64,000 nt of DNA from Candidatus Thiodiazotropha sp. (ex Myrtea sp. 'scaly one' KF741663) (GTDB taxonomy: Bacteria > Pseudomonadota > Gammaproteobacteria > Chromatiales > Chromatiaceae). The translations under genes were made by a program, and so were the position numbers. The first letter of the stretch is position 1. Every line of letters begins with the position of its first letter. The DNA is taken from NCBI GenBank assembly GCA_025655555.1, contig JAHXIQ010000001.1, positions 496,001-560,000 on the forward strand. Direction: 5' to 3'. The notes beneath the pieces are model-generated. The model ran no database searches, had not been told where the DNA came from, and worked only from the letters and a program-made list of their open reading frames with translations. Below are positions 8,962 to 17,727 of this stretch, in pieces.

Positions 8962-10244
8962 CAGAGATCCTCCGCCAGGCGGATACCCGTAAAGGGCCAG
9001 CGATCGTGAGGATAGTAAAAGTTGCGGTAGCTGGCACGAATGTGATCAGACGGCGTGACACAGCACCCCCCCTTCAAGACCATCTGGTTGGACATGAACT
9101 TACCGTTGTACTCACCCATGGCACCTTTCAGGGGTTTAAAACCGGGATAGCCGGCATAACTGGTATTGGTCCAATTCCAGAGATCTCCATACCATTGCCC
9201 TTCAGGCAGGGCAGTTGCAGGATGTAGATAGCCGGTCTCGAAAAAATTGCCATCCACAGTCTTTTGCTCATCAAGCATCAGTTCCAACTCCGCTTCACCA
9301 GGCAGGCGTTTACCCACCCAACGCGCATAGGCGTCAGCCTCATAGAAGCTCATGTGACAGACCGGCTGATTGGGATTCAGGTCTCTAACTCCTCCCAGGG
9401 TGTATTCCCTCCACTCACCCTCAACAGAACGCCAGTAAAGAGGATGCCGCCAACCCTGCTGATTGATTAATGTCCAGCCATCCGCCATCCAAAGCGCCGG
9501 TTGCTGGTAACCGCCGTCATCAATGAATTCCAGATATTCTTGATTGGTAACCAGGCGGTTCGCCAAACGGTGATCCCGCATCAGTACTTGATGCCTGGGC
9601 GTTTCATTATCGAATGAGAACCCATCACCTGCATGCCCCATCTCATGCACACCACCTGCCCGCTCTTCCCAACGCACGGGAGAAACCAGTACGGGTGATT
9701 CCGTCAGATCCGATCGATAGGCCGGCAGTAGCGGATTCACTGACAGATTGTGTTTGATATCCATCAGCAGCAGTTCCTGATGCTGCTGTTCGTGGTTGAG
9801 TCCCAATGTGACGCGAAACGCCAGATCATCCCATTGCTCACTATCCACCCAAGCCATCAATCTCCTCATCTGCTCATCCACGTGCCGGCGATAGTTGTAG
9901 ATCTCCTCAACAGTAGGCCGGGACAGCATTCCCCGCTTAGGCCTCGGGTGCATTTCGCCAACCGTATAGTAATAACTGTTAAAAATATAATTGAAATCAG
10001 GATGATATGGACGATAGTCCTTGCGAAAATGGGATAATACGAGTGTCTCGAAGAACCAACTGACATGGGCCAGGTGCCATTTTGGAGGACTGGTTTCGAC
10101 GATTGACTGCAACTGATAATCGTCTATCGCCAAAGGCTCGCAGATCAGTTCACTGACTGCCCGAACCGCCTCGTACCGGCTCAGCAGTCGCTCATCGTAT
10201 GCTTCCGATGTATCCAGCGTTTCCGTCGATGGTAGTGTCGACAT
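8961..10244 (-). CDS. egtB: Hercynine oxygenase / sulfoxide synthase EgtB
   Basis: EgtB is a non-heme iron enzyme that couples a thiol to hercynine with oxygen, giving the sulfoxide precursor of ergothioneine. The 427-residue protein has an N-terminal DinB-like domain carrying the iron ligands (WHLAHVSWFFE with one His, and NHEQQHQE, the HxxxHxE motif) and a C-terminal formylglycine-generating-enzyme-like domain (MGHAGDGFSFDNETP, ending YRNFYYPHDRWPFTGIRLAEDL, split here as PHDRWPFTGIRLAEDL). Thiol specificity (cysteine or gamma-glutamylcysteine) cannot be decided by reading. Forms a two-gene operon with egtD. Confidence 0.93.
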   Translation of the reverse strand: MSTLPSTETLDTSEAYDERLLSRYEAVRAVSELICEPLAIDDYQLQSIVETSPPKWHLAHVSWFFETLVLSHFRKDYRPYHPDFNYIFNSYYYTVGEMHPRPKRGMLSRPTVEEIYNYRRHVDEQMRRLMAWVDSEQWDDLAFRVTLGLNHEQQHQELLLMDIKHNLSVNPLLPAYRSDLTESPVLVSPVRWEERAGGVHEMGHAGDGFSFDNETPRHQVLMRDHRLANRLVTNQEYLEFIDDGGYQQPALWMADGWTLINQQGWRHPLYWRSVEGEWREYTLGGVRDLNPNQPVCHMSFYEADAYARWVGKRLPGEAELELMLDEQKTVDGNFFETGYLHPATALPEGQWYGDLWNWTNTSYAGYPGFKPLKGAMGEYNGKFMSNQMVLKGGCCVTPSDHIRASYRNFYYPHDRWPFTGIRLAEDL

Positions 10245-10932
10245 CAGACGAACCTCCCCTTTTTTCCTTAAGAGACTGCCTTTAGGGCTATCGGTTCACT
10301 CGGATAATCACACAAATATGAATTTAATTCATCACGCCGGAGCTGTATTGATAATTTTCAATGCCATCTCAGCAAGTCAGGGCATACTGATGCTCAAGTC
10401 AATGCATATCCAGGCCGTAAACATAGGTAGAACCGGCTGATCGATTTCCAGCCCATCGACAGACGGCACATTGACTCCCGACGGGCTTTGGCAGACTACC
10501 CAATGTAGTAGAGAGGTAACGCCATGAAATACCAAACACAGAAACACACCTCAATCGATGCTGTGATGTTGGCATTTGCCACAATCTGGATAATTTCCGT
10601 GTTCGTCAGTCTTATCGTCTGATTGCACATACTCCGTCTGAGACTCCTATACCGTCCTTACCGCCCAATATAAGGGCACGCTGCCCCCTGTCGAAACACC
10701 TTTCGGCAAAGCTGGCGCTATCTGCGTGTCTGAGTCATTAACCATTTCCCAAAGGCAATCCGGGTCGACAATCAAGAGGGGGCGACTGATCTGAAAAATC
10801 AGAACCCGATCATGATTTGGAAACGGGTTGAAAAAGTGTGACATAGAACCTGCCTGAGATGTGAACTGGCACCTGCTGTTTTGCCCTCAACAACCGATAC
10901 AGTAGATATCAGTTATCACTAGAGCTTCACCC
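10245..10932. other. Intergenic region upstream of egtB
   Basis: About 690 bases between the divergent egtB and the Ig-domain gene. Apart from the 32-codon frame at 10524-10622 I see no gene. A 65-codon frame on the minus strand at 10647-10844 lacks a convincing ribosome binding site or protein-like composition. The egtB promoter must lie near 10250-10330 but no clear -35/-10 pair stood out. Confidence 0.5.
10524..10622 (+). CDS. Putative 32-residue single-pass membrane peptide
   Basis: The ATG at 10524 is preceded by GAGAGG with good spacing. The product starts MKYQTQKHTSIDA and continues as one hydrophobic helix of about 19 residues (VMLAFATIWIISVFVSLIV) ending at the stop. A polar, basic N-terminus followed by a membrane helix is the pattern of small bacterial membrane proteins. 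I do not recognise a family. It could be a chance frame; the ribosome binding site and hydrophobic pattern are the only support. Confidence 0.45.
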   Translation: MKYQTQKHTSIDAVMLAFATIWIISVFVSLIV

Positions 10933-12348
10933 ATGGCTTCCTCGCGCATTCAATTCAGCACTCTTATTCTTCTTGTCATATTGGTTAATATCAGCACGGA
11001 AGCACTGGCTAAAAAGCCGGTCTCAACAACCCCCCCTCCCGATGAGACATCCACGACCCTCAATAACAAACAGGCACTCAATTTAGCAAAGGCCCACCTG
11101 ACCGCTTTTCAGGCTGTCGATCCTGAGTTCACATTAAAACAACTGAAAAACTACATACTCAGTCTTAATACAACGTCTCTGACTGAGATTGAAGCGTCGC
11201 TGCAATCCTATCTGCTCTCCTTACAACCCGCTGATCCGAACAAAGCTCCAACTATCAGCGGCAGCCCAATCACATCGATCACCGAGGGTGAGTCTTATGC
11301 ATTTACACCATCGACGAGTGATCCCGATGGTGACAACCTGACATTCAGCATTCTCAACAAACCGACATGGGCAATCTTCAACACCAACACCGGTAACCTG
11401 AGCGGGTTGCTGGCTGAGGGTACCGCAGGCATCTATACCAATATCCAGATCAGCGTCAGTGACGGAATTACGGAAAGTGCACTGCCGGCATTCGACATCC
11501 TTGTCCGCGAAGCTGTTGTTGAGCCATTGCCTGGCCCACCCACTCTGATATCTGCAGAGATCGTCGGCGAAGATATCATTCTTACCTGGGTCCAGGAGAA
11601 AGCCATACCTGAAGGCGGTTATGACACCTTTATTGATGGCATCGATACCGGCTCTGAATACCGCACCACTTCGACTTCAGTCACTATTGTTGGACTGGAG
11701 CTGACACAAAATCACTGCTTCAAGGTTGAGTCTAGATATACCGATACAGGAGAGTACTATAGGTCCAACCAGCTCTGTACAGACGCCCAAACGGCTGAAA
11801 ACCAGGCACCTGCAATATCAGGCACGCCTTTAAGCAATGTCACCGTTGGCGACAGCTACAACTTTTCACCATTAGCAAGCGACCCGGAAGGTGACAACCT
11901 GAGCTTCTCTATCATGAACCTCCCTGCCTGGGCCAGCTTTGAACCCGCCACCGGCATCCTTTACGGTACACCTGGCGAGCAGGACATCGGCAGTTACATT
12001 GACATTCAGATTACGGTTTCAGACGGTACTTCAAGCTCATCCCTGATGCCATTTAGCCTGACTGTTGAACCTGCACCAGTCCAAAGTTCCACAACCCTCT
12101 CCTGGGTTGCGCCAACCATGCGTGCAGACGGCACGCCCCTATCACTCAGTGAAATCAATGGTTACAGAATTTATATGGGCGCGACGGGGGCTGAATTGGC
12201 ACCCGTTATGGATATCAACGATTATACCGTCAACGAATATACACTGACCGATCTAGCAACCGGCACTTACTACTTTTGTATCACCGCCTATGACATAGAT
12301 GGCAACGAGAGCAGCTATTCAAACATCATTTTGAAAAGCATGCTCTGA
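10933..12348 (+). CDS. Exported protein with two putative Ig (He_PIG) domains and fibronectin type III-like segments
   Basis: A 471-residue protein with an N-terminal signal peptide (hydrophobic STLILLVILVNISTEALA, residues 9-26). Two similar modules start at about residues 109 and 296 and share PxISGxPxxxxxxGxSYxFxP, SDPxGDNLxFSI and a Trp-Ala-x-Phe turn, the pattern of He_PIG/cadherin-like Ig domains. Each is followed by a fibronectin III-like segment; the C-terminal one ends YYFCITAYDIDGNESSYSN. Such modular proteins are usually extracellular and bind carbohydrate or surfaces, but no catalytic domain is visible, so its role is unknown. No anchor or sorting signal is seen. Confidence 0.8.
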   Translation: MASSRIQFSTLILLVILVNISTEALAKKPVSTTPPPDETSTTLNNKQALNLAKAHLTAFQAVDPEFTLKQLKNYILSLNTTSLTEIEASLQSYLLSLQPADPNKAPTISGSPITSITEGESYAFTPSTSDPDGDNLTFSILNKPTWAIFNTNTGNLSGLLAEGTAGIYTNIQISVSDGITESALPAFDILVREAVVEPLPGPPTLISAEIVGEDIILTWVQEKAIPEGGYDTFIDGIDTGSEYRTTSTSVTIVGLELTQNHCFKVESRYTDTGEYYRSNQLCTDAQTAENQAPAISGTPLSNVTVGDSYNFSPLASDPEGDNLSFSIMNLPAWASFEPATGILYGTPGEQDIGSYIDIQITVSDGTSSSSLMPFSLTVEPAPVQSSTTLSWVAPTMRADGTPLSLSEINGYRIYMGATGAELAPVMDINDYTVNEYTLTDLATGTYYFCITAYDIDGNESSYSNIILKSML

Positions 12349-12581
12349 GTTGAAAGCGATCAGATGGAACATCATCATCGACCATGTTATCGATGGTATT
12401 GCTCATCAGCACTAAAAAACAACAGGCCATTTACACCCACTGCACTAATCCTAACTCCAGTCCCTCATCTGAATGTGGAGCCTGTTTCAGGCTCCATCTC
12501 ATTGAGAGACTACACAATTACGCTACAATTGGTTTTGCCAGTGTGTAAACACGCAAACCTTCACTCCTGAATTGGCCTCAT

Positions 12582-13094
12582 ATGACCAGTAAAAATAAAA
12601 CCGACAAAGCCGCTGTAAAGCCACCTAGTCAACCACCCAAAGAGCTCCAGCTGGACTACGCCTCACTACCACAAAAGCCAATCAAGCTAAAAAAAGATCT
12701 CAATCACCCACCCACCCGGAAGGAAAGGCCGTCCGGTAAAAAGGCTCAGACCAAGAAGGAGCCAATTCCTGTCCCGCGACGAAAAGCCACTGTCAAGAAA
12801 AAAGCCAACACCAACAAATCTACTCAGTGGACATTAAAAGGTATCAGCCCTGAGTCAAAGGCACTCGCAACTAATGCAGCCGAACAGGTGAATATGAAAG
12901 TCAGTGAATGGCTTGAAAAAGTAATCCATCAAGCGACACAACCATCACCTGAAAATGCCACACCAATAGATACAGAGATGCTCACCTCCACACTGAAATC
13001 CATTCAGCAGCGACTCAATCGTATCGAACAACAGAAGGGCTTTTGGGGACGGTTTTGGGATCAATTTATGGAACAGTCGAAAAAAAAGGATTAG
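12582..13094 (+). CDS. Lys/Pro-rich basic protein with a short helical domain
   Basis: A 170-residue protein of unknown function. Residues 1-85 are low complexity and strongly basic (many KK and PP pairs), likely disordered and perhaps nucleic-acid binding. Residues 87-115 (ISPESKALATNAAEQVNMKV then SEWLEKVI) resemble the short ribbon-helix-helix-like segment found in several proteobacterial proteins that begin a long coiled coil. The rest is amphipathic helix ending in a Lys run. No signal peptide. Immediately followed by a bidirectional terminator shared with the convergent tRNA operon. Confidence 0.75.
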   Translation: MTSKNKTDKAAVKPPSQPPKELQLDYASLPQKPIKLKKDLNHPPTRKERPSGKKAQTKKEPIPVPRRKATVKKKANTNKSTQWTLKGISPESKALATNAAEQVNMKVSEWLEKVIHQATQPSPENATPIDTEMLTSTLKSIQQRLNRIEQQKGFWGRFWDQFMEQSKKKD

Positions 13095-13122
13095 CGAAAG
13101 AGCTCCGCTAATCCTGTTGTTT
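13080..13122. terminator. Bidirectional Rho-independent terminator
   Basis: A 9-bp stem GGATTAGCG / CGCTAATCC (13088-13096 with 13106-13114) is flanked by an A-run on the left and TGTTGTTT on the right. Read on the minus strand it ends in a long T-run, so it is a strong terminator for the tRNA operon; on the plus strand it ends the preceding gene. Confidence 0.85.
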
Positions 13123-13197
13123 GGTGGGCCATGTAGGATTCGAACCTACGACCAATGGATTAAGAGTCCACTGCTCTACCAACTGAGCTAATGGCCC
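13122..13197 (-). tRNA. tRNA-Lys (anticodon CUU)
   Basis: Minus-strand cloverleaf of 76 bases with encoded CCA. The acceptor GGGCCAT pairs with ATGGCCC, the D arm is AGCTC...GAGC, the T arm GTAGGTTCGAATCCTAC. The anticodon loop CUCUUAA gives CUU, reading AAG lysine codons. Last gene of the four-tRNA operon. Confidence 0.95.
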
Positions 13198-13241
13198 GAT
13201 GAGGCTATCGATTCGTCCGGTAAAATACTGGACATTGAAAA

Positions 13242-13318
13242 TGGGGTGGACGATGGGTCTCGAACCCACGACCGCCGGAATCACAATCCGGAGCTCTACC
13301 AACTGAGCTACGCCCACC
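13242..13318 (-). tRNA. tRNA-His (anticodon GUG)
   Basis: Minus-strand tRNA of 77 bases with encoded CCA and the extra 5' G(-1) opposite C73 that marks tRNA-His. The anticodon loop UUGUGAU gives GUG, and the T arm is GTGGGTTCGAGACCCAT. Confidence 0.96.
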
Positions 13319-13376
13319 ATTAACCTTTTCTACTACCCTGCTAGGGCTCTTCTCTGCAGAACCAATCCTGCTGAAT

Positions 13377-13725
13377 TGGCACGCCCGGCAGGATTCGAAC
13401 CTGCTACCCTCGGCTTAGCTTACCAACTACGCCTTTCGACGCCCCCATATTGGAGTTTGTGGTCTGGACTATCTCTTCACCATCTCAGGTGCCGCACGTA
13501 TAGTCTCTACGGATCCCCTCGGCTACCGGACCTTTCGTCCGTCCACCGTTTGGATGGATCAACCGAAGGTTTCCTCGGGATTGCCATCAGCACGACCTGT
13601 TAAGGTTTCCCCGATACAGTGCGATCCACTTTATGAGTTCTGCTTCCTCATAAAGGCTCCTAATTAGCATACCTCTAGGGTATGCGCTCAAAGGCCGATG
13701 CTCTATCCAAATGAGCTACGGGCGC
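13377..13725 (-). tRNA. tRNA-Arg (anticodon UCU), interrupted by a group I intron
   Basis: Exon 1 (13725-13691, 35 bases) begins GCGCCCGTAGCTCATTTGG and ends in the anticodon loop ...CCTT. Exon 2 (13418-13377) begins CTAAGCCGAG and carries the T arm GCAGGTTCGAATCCTGC, acceptor CGGGCGT, discriminator G and encoded CCA. Joining the exons restores a 5-bp anticodon stem UCGGC/GCCGA around the loop CUUCUAA, giving UCU. The spliced molecule closely resembles E. coli tRNA-Arg(UCU). The intron lies between positions 34 and 35, inside the anticodon, so no functional tRNA exists without splicing. The gene lies between tRNA-Pro and tRNA-His in one transcription unit. Confidence 0.93.
13419..13690 (-). 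ncRNA. Group I self-splicing intron (IC3-like) in tRNA-Arg(UCU)
   Basis: A 272-nt insertion. On the minus strand it contains the group I core: P4/P5 region ATCGGGGAAACC with GATGGCAATCCCGAGG, then GTAGAGACTATACG and GGTGAAGAGATAGTCCAGAC, where GACTAT (13505-13500) pairs with ATAGTC (13472-13467) as P7, the guanosine site. A perfect 8-bp P2 hairpin lies at 13654-13630. P1 can form between exon GGCCUU and internal guide GGAGCC, placing a U-G wobble at the splice site, with one C-A mismatch. The last intron base is G, as required. The core strongly resembles the Azoarcus tRNA-Ile intron by memory. No homing endonuclease frame is present. Confidence 0.92.
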
Positions 13726-13735
13726 AGTAAAAATT

Positions 13736-13812
13736 TGGTCGGGGTAGAGAGATTCGAACTCCCGACATCCTGCTCCCAAAGCAGGCGCGCTACCAGACTG
13801 CGCTATACCCCG
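13736..13812 (-). tRNA. tRNA-Pro (anticodon UGG)
   Basis: Minus-strand 77-base tRNA with encoded CCA. The acceptor CGGGGTA pairs with TACCCCG, the anticodon stem CTGCT/AGCAG encloses UUUGGGA giving UGG, and the T arm is GGGAGTTCGAATCTCTC. First gene of the Pro-Arg-His-Lys operon, 44 bases from the predicted transcription start. Confidence 0.95.
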
Positions 13813-13862
13813 AAAACCAACCGGGAAACGAAGTTACGCCACCCGGATGCGCGAAGGGCGGA

Positions 13863-13891
13863 ATCATACTGACGAAGCCCCCGCAGGTCAA
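13863..13891 (-). promoter_or_regulatory. Promoter of the tRNA operon
   Basis: Minus-strand TTGACC (13891-13886) and TATGAT (13868-13863) with a 17-base spacer. The bases after the -10 (TCCGCCC) are GC-rich, like the discriminator of stringently controlled stable-RNA promoters; such control is inferred. Confidence 0.8.
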
Positions 13892-13973
13892 TGGTATCAG
13901 CCAGGACAAACTGACACACCACCGGCAATTCGGTATCATGCGTTTCCTTTCGGGATAGACACTGGAACGGTAG

Positions 13974-14834
13974 ATGAGTGCGAACATATTAGACGGCAAG
14001 GCCATTGCGACCGATCTCAGGCAGCAGATCAAATCAAGTGTTGACCAGCGAGTCGCCACAGGACAGCGCCGGCCAGGTCTGGCAGTGGTGTTGGTGGGTG
14101 AAAATCCCGCCTCCCAAGTCTATGTCAGAAACAAGCGGAAGTCCTGTGATGAAGTGGGATTCTATTCCGTATCCCATGATCTGCCTGTTTCCACCACCCA
14201 GGATGAGCTGCTAGCGTTGATTGACCAGCTAAATGCCGACGATGACATCGATGGCATCCTCGTACAGCTGCCGCTACCCGACCATATTGATGAGGAGTCG
14301 GTCATCGAGCGCATCCTGCCGACCAAGGACGTGGACGGCTTCCATCCCTACAACGTGGGCCGACTGGCCCTGCGCATGCCGGTACTGCGTTCGTGCACAC
14401 CGAAAGGGGTGATGACCCTGCTTGAGCGAACCGGCCAGAAGCTGGAGGGCCTCGACGCGGTCATCATCGGCCAGTCCAACATCGTCGGTCGCCCGATGGC
14501 TCTGGAGCTGCTGGCGGCCCGCTGTACCATCACCGTCTGCCACAGCCGCACCAAGGATCTGGCGGAGAAGGCACGCAATGCGGATGTCCTGGTGGTAGCG
14601 ATCGGCCGCGGGGAGTTCGTACCCGGTGATTGGATCAAGCAGGGAGCCATTGTCATCGATGTAGGCATGAACCGAAACGAGCAGGGCAAACTGGTAGGGG
14701 ATGTGGACTTTGAGACGGCCAAAGAGCGGGCCAGTTGGATCACTCCTGTACCCGGAGGGGTCGGTCCCATGACGATTGCAACACTGCTGGAGAACACCCT
14801 ACAGGCAGCAGAATTGCATAGCGCTGCAAAGTAA
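13974..14834 (+). CDS. folD: Bifunctional methylene-THF dehydrogenase / methenyl-THF cyclohydrolase FolD
   Basis: FolD interconverts 5,10-methylene-THF, 5,10-methenyl-THF and 10-formyl-THF with NADP. The 286-residue protein has [20 protein letters not shown]-like N-terminal block containing YVRNKRKSC with the catalytic Lys, the [12 protein letters not shown] signature, [16 protein letters not shown], the NADP loop [18 protein letters not shown] and the C-terminal [18 protein letters not shown]. Length and motifs are normal. It stands alone, divergent from the tRNA operon and convergent with cysS. Confidence 0.97.
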   Translation: MSANILDGKAIATDLRQQIKSSVDQRVATGQRRPGLAVVLVGENPASQVYVRNKRKSCDEVGFYSVSHDLPVSTTQDELLALIDQLNADDDIDGILVQLPLPDHIDEESVIERILPTKDVDGFHPYNVGRLALRMPVLRSCTPKGVMTLLERTGQKLEGLDAVIIGQSNIVGRPMALELLAARCTITVCHSRTKDLAEKARNADVLVVAIGRGEFVPGDWIKQGAIVIDVGMNRNEQGKLVGDVDFETAKERASWITPVPGGVGPMTIATLLENTLQAAELHSAAK

Positions 14835-14908
14835 GGCGATTCCTCTCTACCATGGCATGATTGGTGCGGCTGGACCGCATCCTACGACCCCTGCCGAACC
14901 GGATTATC

Positions 14909-16297
14909 TCAACCTCGTCGCCAGGTGGTGCCTTGGGCGCCATCTTCCAGAATGATGCCAGCGTCCTGAAGCGCATCGCGGATTCGGTCGGCCTCGGCCC
15001 AGTTTTTCTCTGTTCTGGCATCGATACGGGCCTGGATCATAGCCTCAATCTTCTCATCCAAAAGCCCCTCATCCCCCGACTGAAAACCACCTCGCAAAAA
15101 AGCCTCTGGATCATCCTGCAGAATACCTAAAACAGCACCCAACTGTTTCAGCACCCCGGCCAAGGCGGCAGCTGCCGTCACGTCCGATTCCTTGAGCTTG
15201 TTGATCTCACGAACCAGATCGAACAGCACGGCCAAGGCCTCAGGTGTATTGAAATCGTCATCCATGGATTCACGGAAACGTTTCTCATATGCCTCACCGC
15301 CAGCGGGCTCGGCTTCTGGCAGTCCACGCAATGCTGTATAGAAACGGGTCAGTGCGGCACGGGCATTGTCGAGATGTTCCGTATCGTAATTCAGGGGCGA
15401 GCGATACTGACTGGTCAGAATGAAATAGCGAATCTCCTCGGCCCGGTAGCGTTCGAGAATCTCTCTGACGGTGAAGAAATTACCCAGTGACTTCGACATC
15501 TTCTCGTCGTTGATACGCACGAAACCGTTGTGCATCCAGTATTTGACGAAGGGGTGGCCGGTCGCGCCTTCGGACTGGGCGATCTCGTTTTCGTGGTGGG
15601 GAAAGGTCAGGTCGGCCCCACCGCCGTGAATATCGAAAGTATCTCCGAGTGCTTTGGTCGACATGGCGGAGCACTCAATATGCCAGCCGGGACGGCCTCT
15701 TCCCCAGGGTGAATCCCAGGCGGGCTCATCCGGCTTGGCGGTCTTCCACAAGGCAAAATCGAGGGGATCACGCTTGGCTTCACCCGGCTCCACCCGGGCT
15801 CCAGACTGCAGATCCTCGATCGACTTACCCGAAAGCTTGCCGTATTCGGGAAAACTGCGGACATCGTAGTAAACATCGCCATTATCAGCCGCATAAGCAT
15901 GTCCCTTTTCGATCAGCTTGCCGATCATGGTAAGGATCTCATCCATGTGCTGCGTCGCTTTTGGCTCATCGGTCGGCCTCAACACACCCAGCGCATCCGC
16001 ATCTTCATGCATGGCTTGTATGAAGGTTTCCGTCAGCTCGATGAAAGGCACACCGCGCTCATTGGCCCGGTTGATGATCTTGTCGTCGATGTCAGTGATA
16101 TTGCGGATGTAGGCCACATCATAGCCACTGGCCTGCAGATAACGGTAGACCACGTCAAATACCACCATCACCCTGGCATGGCCCAAGTGACAGAGATCAT
16201 AGACCGTCATACCACAGACATACATGCTGACCTTCCCCTCCTGCAGGGACTGAAAGATCTCTTTTTGGCGGGTAAGGTCGTTATAGATTTTTAGCAT
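14909..16297 (-). CDS. cysS: Cysteine--tRNA ligase CysS
   Basis: Class I aminoacyl-tRNA synthetase charging tRNA-Cys. From the chosen start the protein has 462 residues, as in E. coli. Motifs: [15 protein letters not shown] near the N-terminus (zinc Cys and HIGH-type HLGH), [11 protein letters not shown] (zinc His residues), [19 protein letters not shown] with the KMSKS loop, and [15 protein letters not shown]. An ATG at 16363 would add 22 residues unlike the family; MLKIYNDL at 16297 gives the standard N-terminus. Confidence 0.96.
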   Translation of the reverse strand: MLKIYNDLTRQKEIFQSLQEGKVSMYVCGMTVYDLCHLGHARVMVVFDVVYRYLQASGYDVAYIRNITDIDDKIINRANERGVPFIELTETFIQAMHEDADALGVLRPTDEPKATQHMDEILTMIGKLIEKGHAYAADNGDVYYDVRSFPEYGKLSGKSIEDLQSGARVEPGEAKRDPLDFALWKTAKPDEPAWDSPWGRGRPGWHIECSAMSTKALGDTFDIHGGGADLTFPHHENEIAQSEGATGHPFVKYWMHNGFVRINDEKMSKSLGNFFTVREILERYRAEEIRYFILTSQYRSPLNYDTEHLDNARAALTRFYTALRGLPEAEPAGGEAYEKRFRESMDDDFNTPEALAVLFDLVREINKLKESDVTAAAALAGVLKQLGAVLGILQDDPEAFLRGGFQSGDEGLLDEKIEAMIQARIDARTEKNWAEADRIRDALQDAGIILEDGAQGTTWRRG

Positions 16298-16511
16298 TAT
16301 TTGAGGCCATCCAGGCAGTGAGTAAACCCCACGCATCTTAGCGAAATCAGACAGGCTCCACAAAAATCATCAGCACCTCTCTCTTTCGAACTCCAGGTGA
16401 AAACCTTGTTACCAGTAAACCATTTGTTCTGTAAGGCAAACTTACAGAGAAGCCCGTACTGAAAAATCACTTTTGATCATAACCGGTTGAATCAAATGAG
16501 ATAAATAATAA

Positions 16512-16527
16512 CGGCACATATATTGCG
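16512..16527 (+). promoter_or_regulatory. Sigma-54 (-24/-12) promoter of the hydrogenase operon
   Basis: The stretch CGGCACATATATTGCG has the GG-N10-GC spacing and matches the TGGCAC-N5-TTGC consensus except for the first base. It lies about 70 bases upstream of hybO. Hydrogenase operons controlled by sigma-54 with HupR/HoxA-type activators are known; the activator gene is not in this window. Confidence 0.7.
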
Positions 16528-16595
16528 GTAATCCAGGATCTCTCCTCACGAGAGCCTGACGCACATCGCCACCATTGATACCTGGAGAATGACTG

Positions 16596-17717
16596 ATGGC
16601 AGACAACGAATTCGACTTCACGGCCGTGGAGAAACGCTTGGGCGTCTCCCGCAGGACTTTTCTCAAATTCTGCACCGGTGTTGCGGCTTCTCTTGGTTTA
16701 TCTTCAAATGCAGCAATGGCGATGGCCCAAGCGGTGGCCGATCCCAAACGCCGGCCACCCGTGATCTGGCTGCACGGTCAGGAGTGCACCGGCCCCAGTG
16801 AATCGCTCCTACGTTCTGAGCAGCCCTCTCTCGAACACCTTATTCTCGATCTGATCTCTCTCGACTATCACCAGACCCTCGATACCGGCGCCGGTCATCA
16901 AGTGGAAGAGATCAAAAAGCATGTCATGCAGGAGAACAAGGGCAAATACCTGTTGGTAGTCGAAGGCGCCATCCCCCTCGCGAGTGACGGTATCTTCTGC
17001 AAGATCGGCGGTGAGACCATGGTCGATATCACCCACGAGGCGGCTGAAAATGCTGCAGCCATTGTTGCCTTCGGCTCCTGTGCGAGCTGGGGTGGCGTGC
17101 AGTCTGCAGCGCCTAACCCCACTGGCGCTGTCGGTGCACCACAGCTGCTGAAGGGTAAGACGGTAGTCACCATCCCCGGCTGCCCGCCCAATCCGGCAAA
17201 TTTTATCGGTACTGTGCTCTACTTTGTGACCTTCGGCAAACTACCGCCACTCGACGAAAAAGGTCGTCCAAAATGGGCCTATGGCCGACTGATTCATGAA
17301 AACTGCTACCGGCGCCCTCATTTCGATGCCGGGCGATTCGCTGAGGAGTTTGGCGACGAAGGTCACCGCAAAGGTTATTGCCTCTATAAACTGGGCTGCA
17401 AGGGACCGGAAACCTATAACAATTGCCCGAGTCTGGAATACAACAATGTGGGAGGCGGTGTCTGGCCCATCGGCGTCGGTCATCCCTGTTTTGGTTGTTC
17501 GGAGGGCGGTGTAGGCTTCAACAAGCCGCTATTCAGTCTGGCAGATGTCAAAACCCACACCCCACCCAATATGTTCCCTTCCATCAGTGATCGTGAAGGC
17601 AGCACGGGTATTTCAGCAGGTGCCGCAGCACTCACCGGTGCTGCAGTGGGTGTCGCGGTCGGCGCCTCTGCCATGGCAGCAAAGAAATTAGACCGCAAAG
17701 AAAGCGACGAGCAATAG
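16596..17717 (+). CDS. hybO: [NiFe] hydrogenase small subunit HybO (group 1, Hyd-2 type)
   Basis: Electron-transfer subunit of a membrane-bound periplasmic uptake hydrogenase. The 373-residue precursor has a Tat signal (SRRTFLKF at residues 18-25, then a hydrophobic stretch) and a C-terminal Gly/Ala-rich membrane anchor near residues 332-358. Cluster ligands are visible: GSCASWGG and PGCPPNP (proximal), LIHENCYRR, GYCLYKLGC (distal), NNCPS and HPCFGC (medial). The proximal CxxC is altered: residues 64-67 read C-T-G-P, codons TGC ACC GGC CCC, where E. coli HybO has CTGC. The sequence otherwise follows HybO closely (DAGRFAEEFGDEGHRKGYC-like block). First gene of the operon. Confidence 0.95.
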   Translation: MADNEFDFTAVEKRLGVSRRTFLKFCTGVAASLGLSSNAAMAMAQAVADPKRRPPVIWLHGQECTGPSESLLRSEQPSLEHLILDLISLDYHQTLDTGAGHQVEEIKKHVMQENKGKYLLVVEGAIPLASDGIFCKIGGETMVDITHEAAENAAAIVAFGSCASWGGVQSAAPNPTGAVGAPQLLKGKTVVTIPGCPPNPANFIGTVLYFVTFGKLPPLDEKGRPKWAYGRLIHENCYRRPHFDAGRFAEEFGDEGHRKGYCLYKLGCKGPETYNNCPSLEYNNVGGGVWPIGVGHPCFGCSEGGVGFNKPLFSLADVKTHTPPNMFPSISDREGSTGISAGAAALTGAAVGVAVGASAMAAKKLDRKESDEQ

Positions 17718-17727
17718 GGAGAGGCGC

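Noticed and set aside
13376-13603. 75-codon frame inside the tRNA-Arg intron, as a homing endonuclease
   Set aside because: It runs antisense to the intron, shows no LAGLIDADG, GIY-YIG or HNH motif, and is too short.
16480-16500. FNR box upstream of hybO (TTGATCATAACCGGTTGAAT)
   Set aside because: The halves TTGAT and ATCAA are not spaced by four bases; no good FNR/CRP match results.
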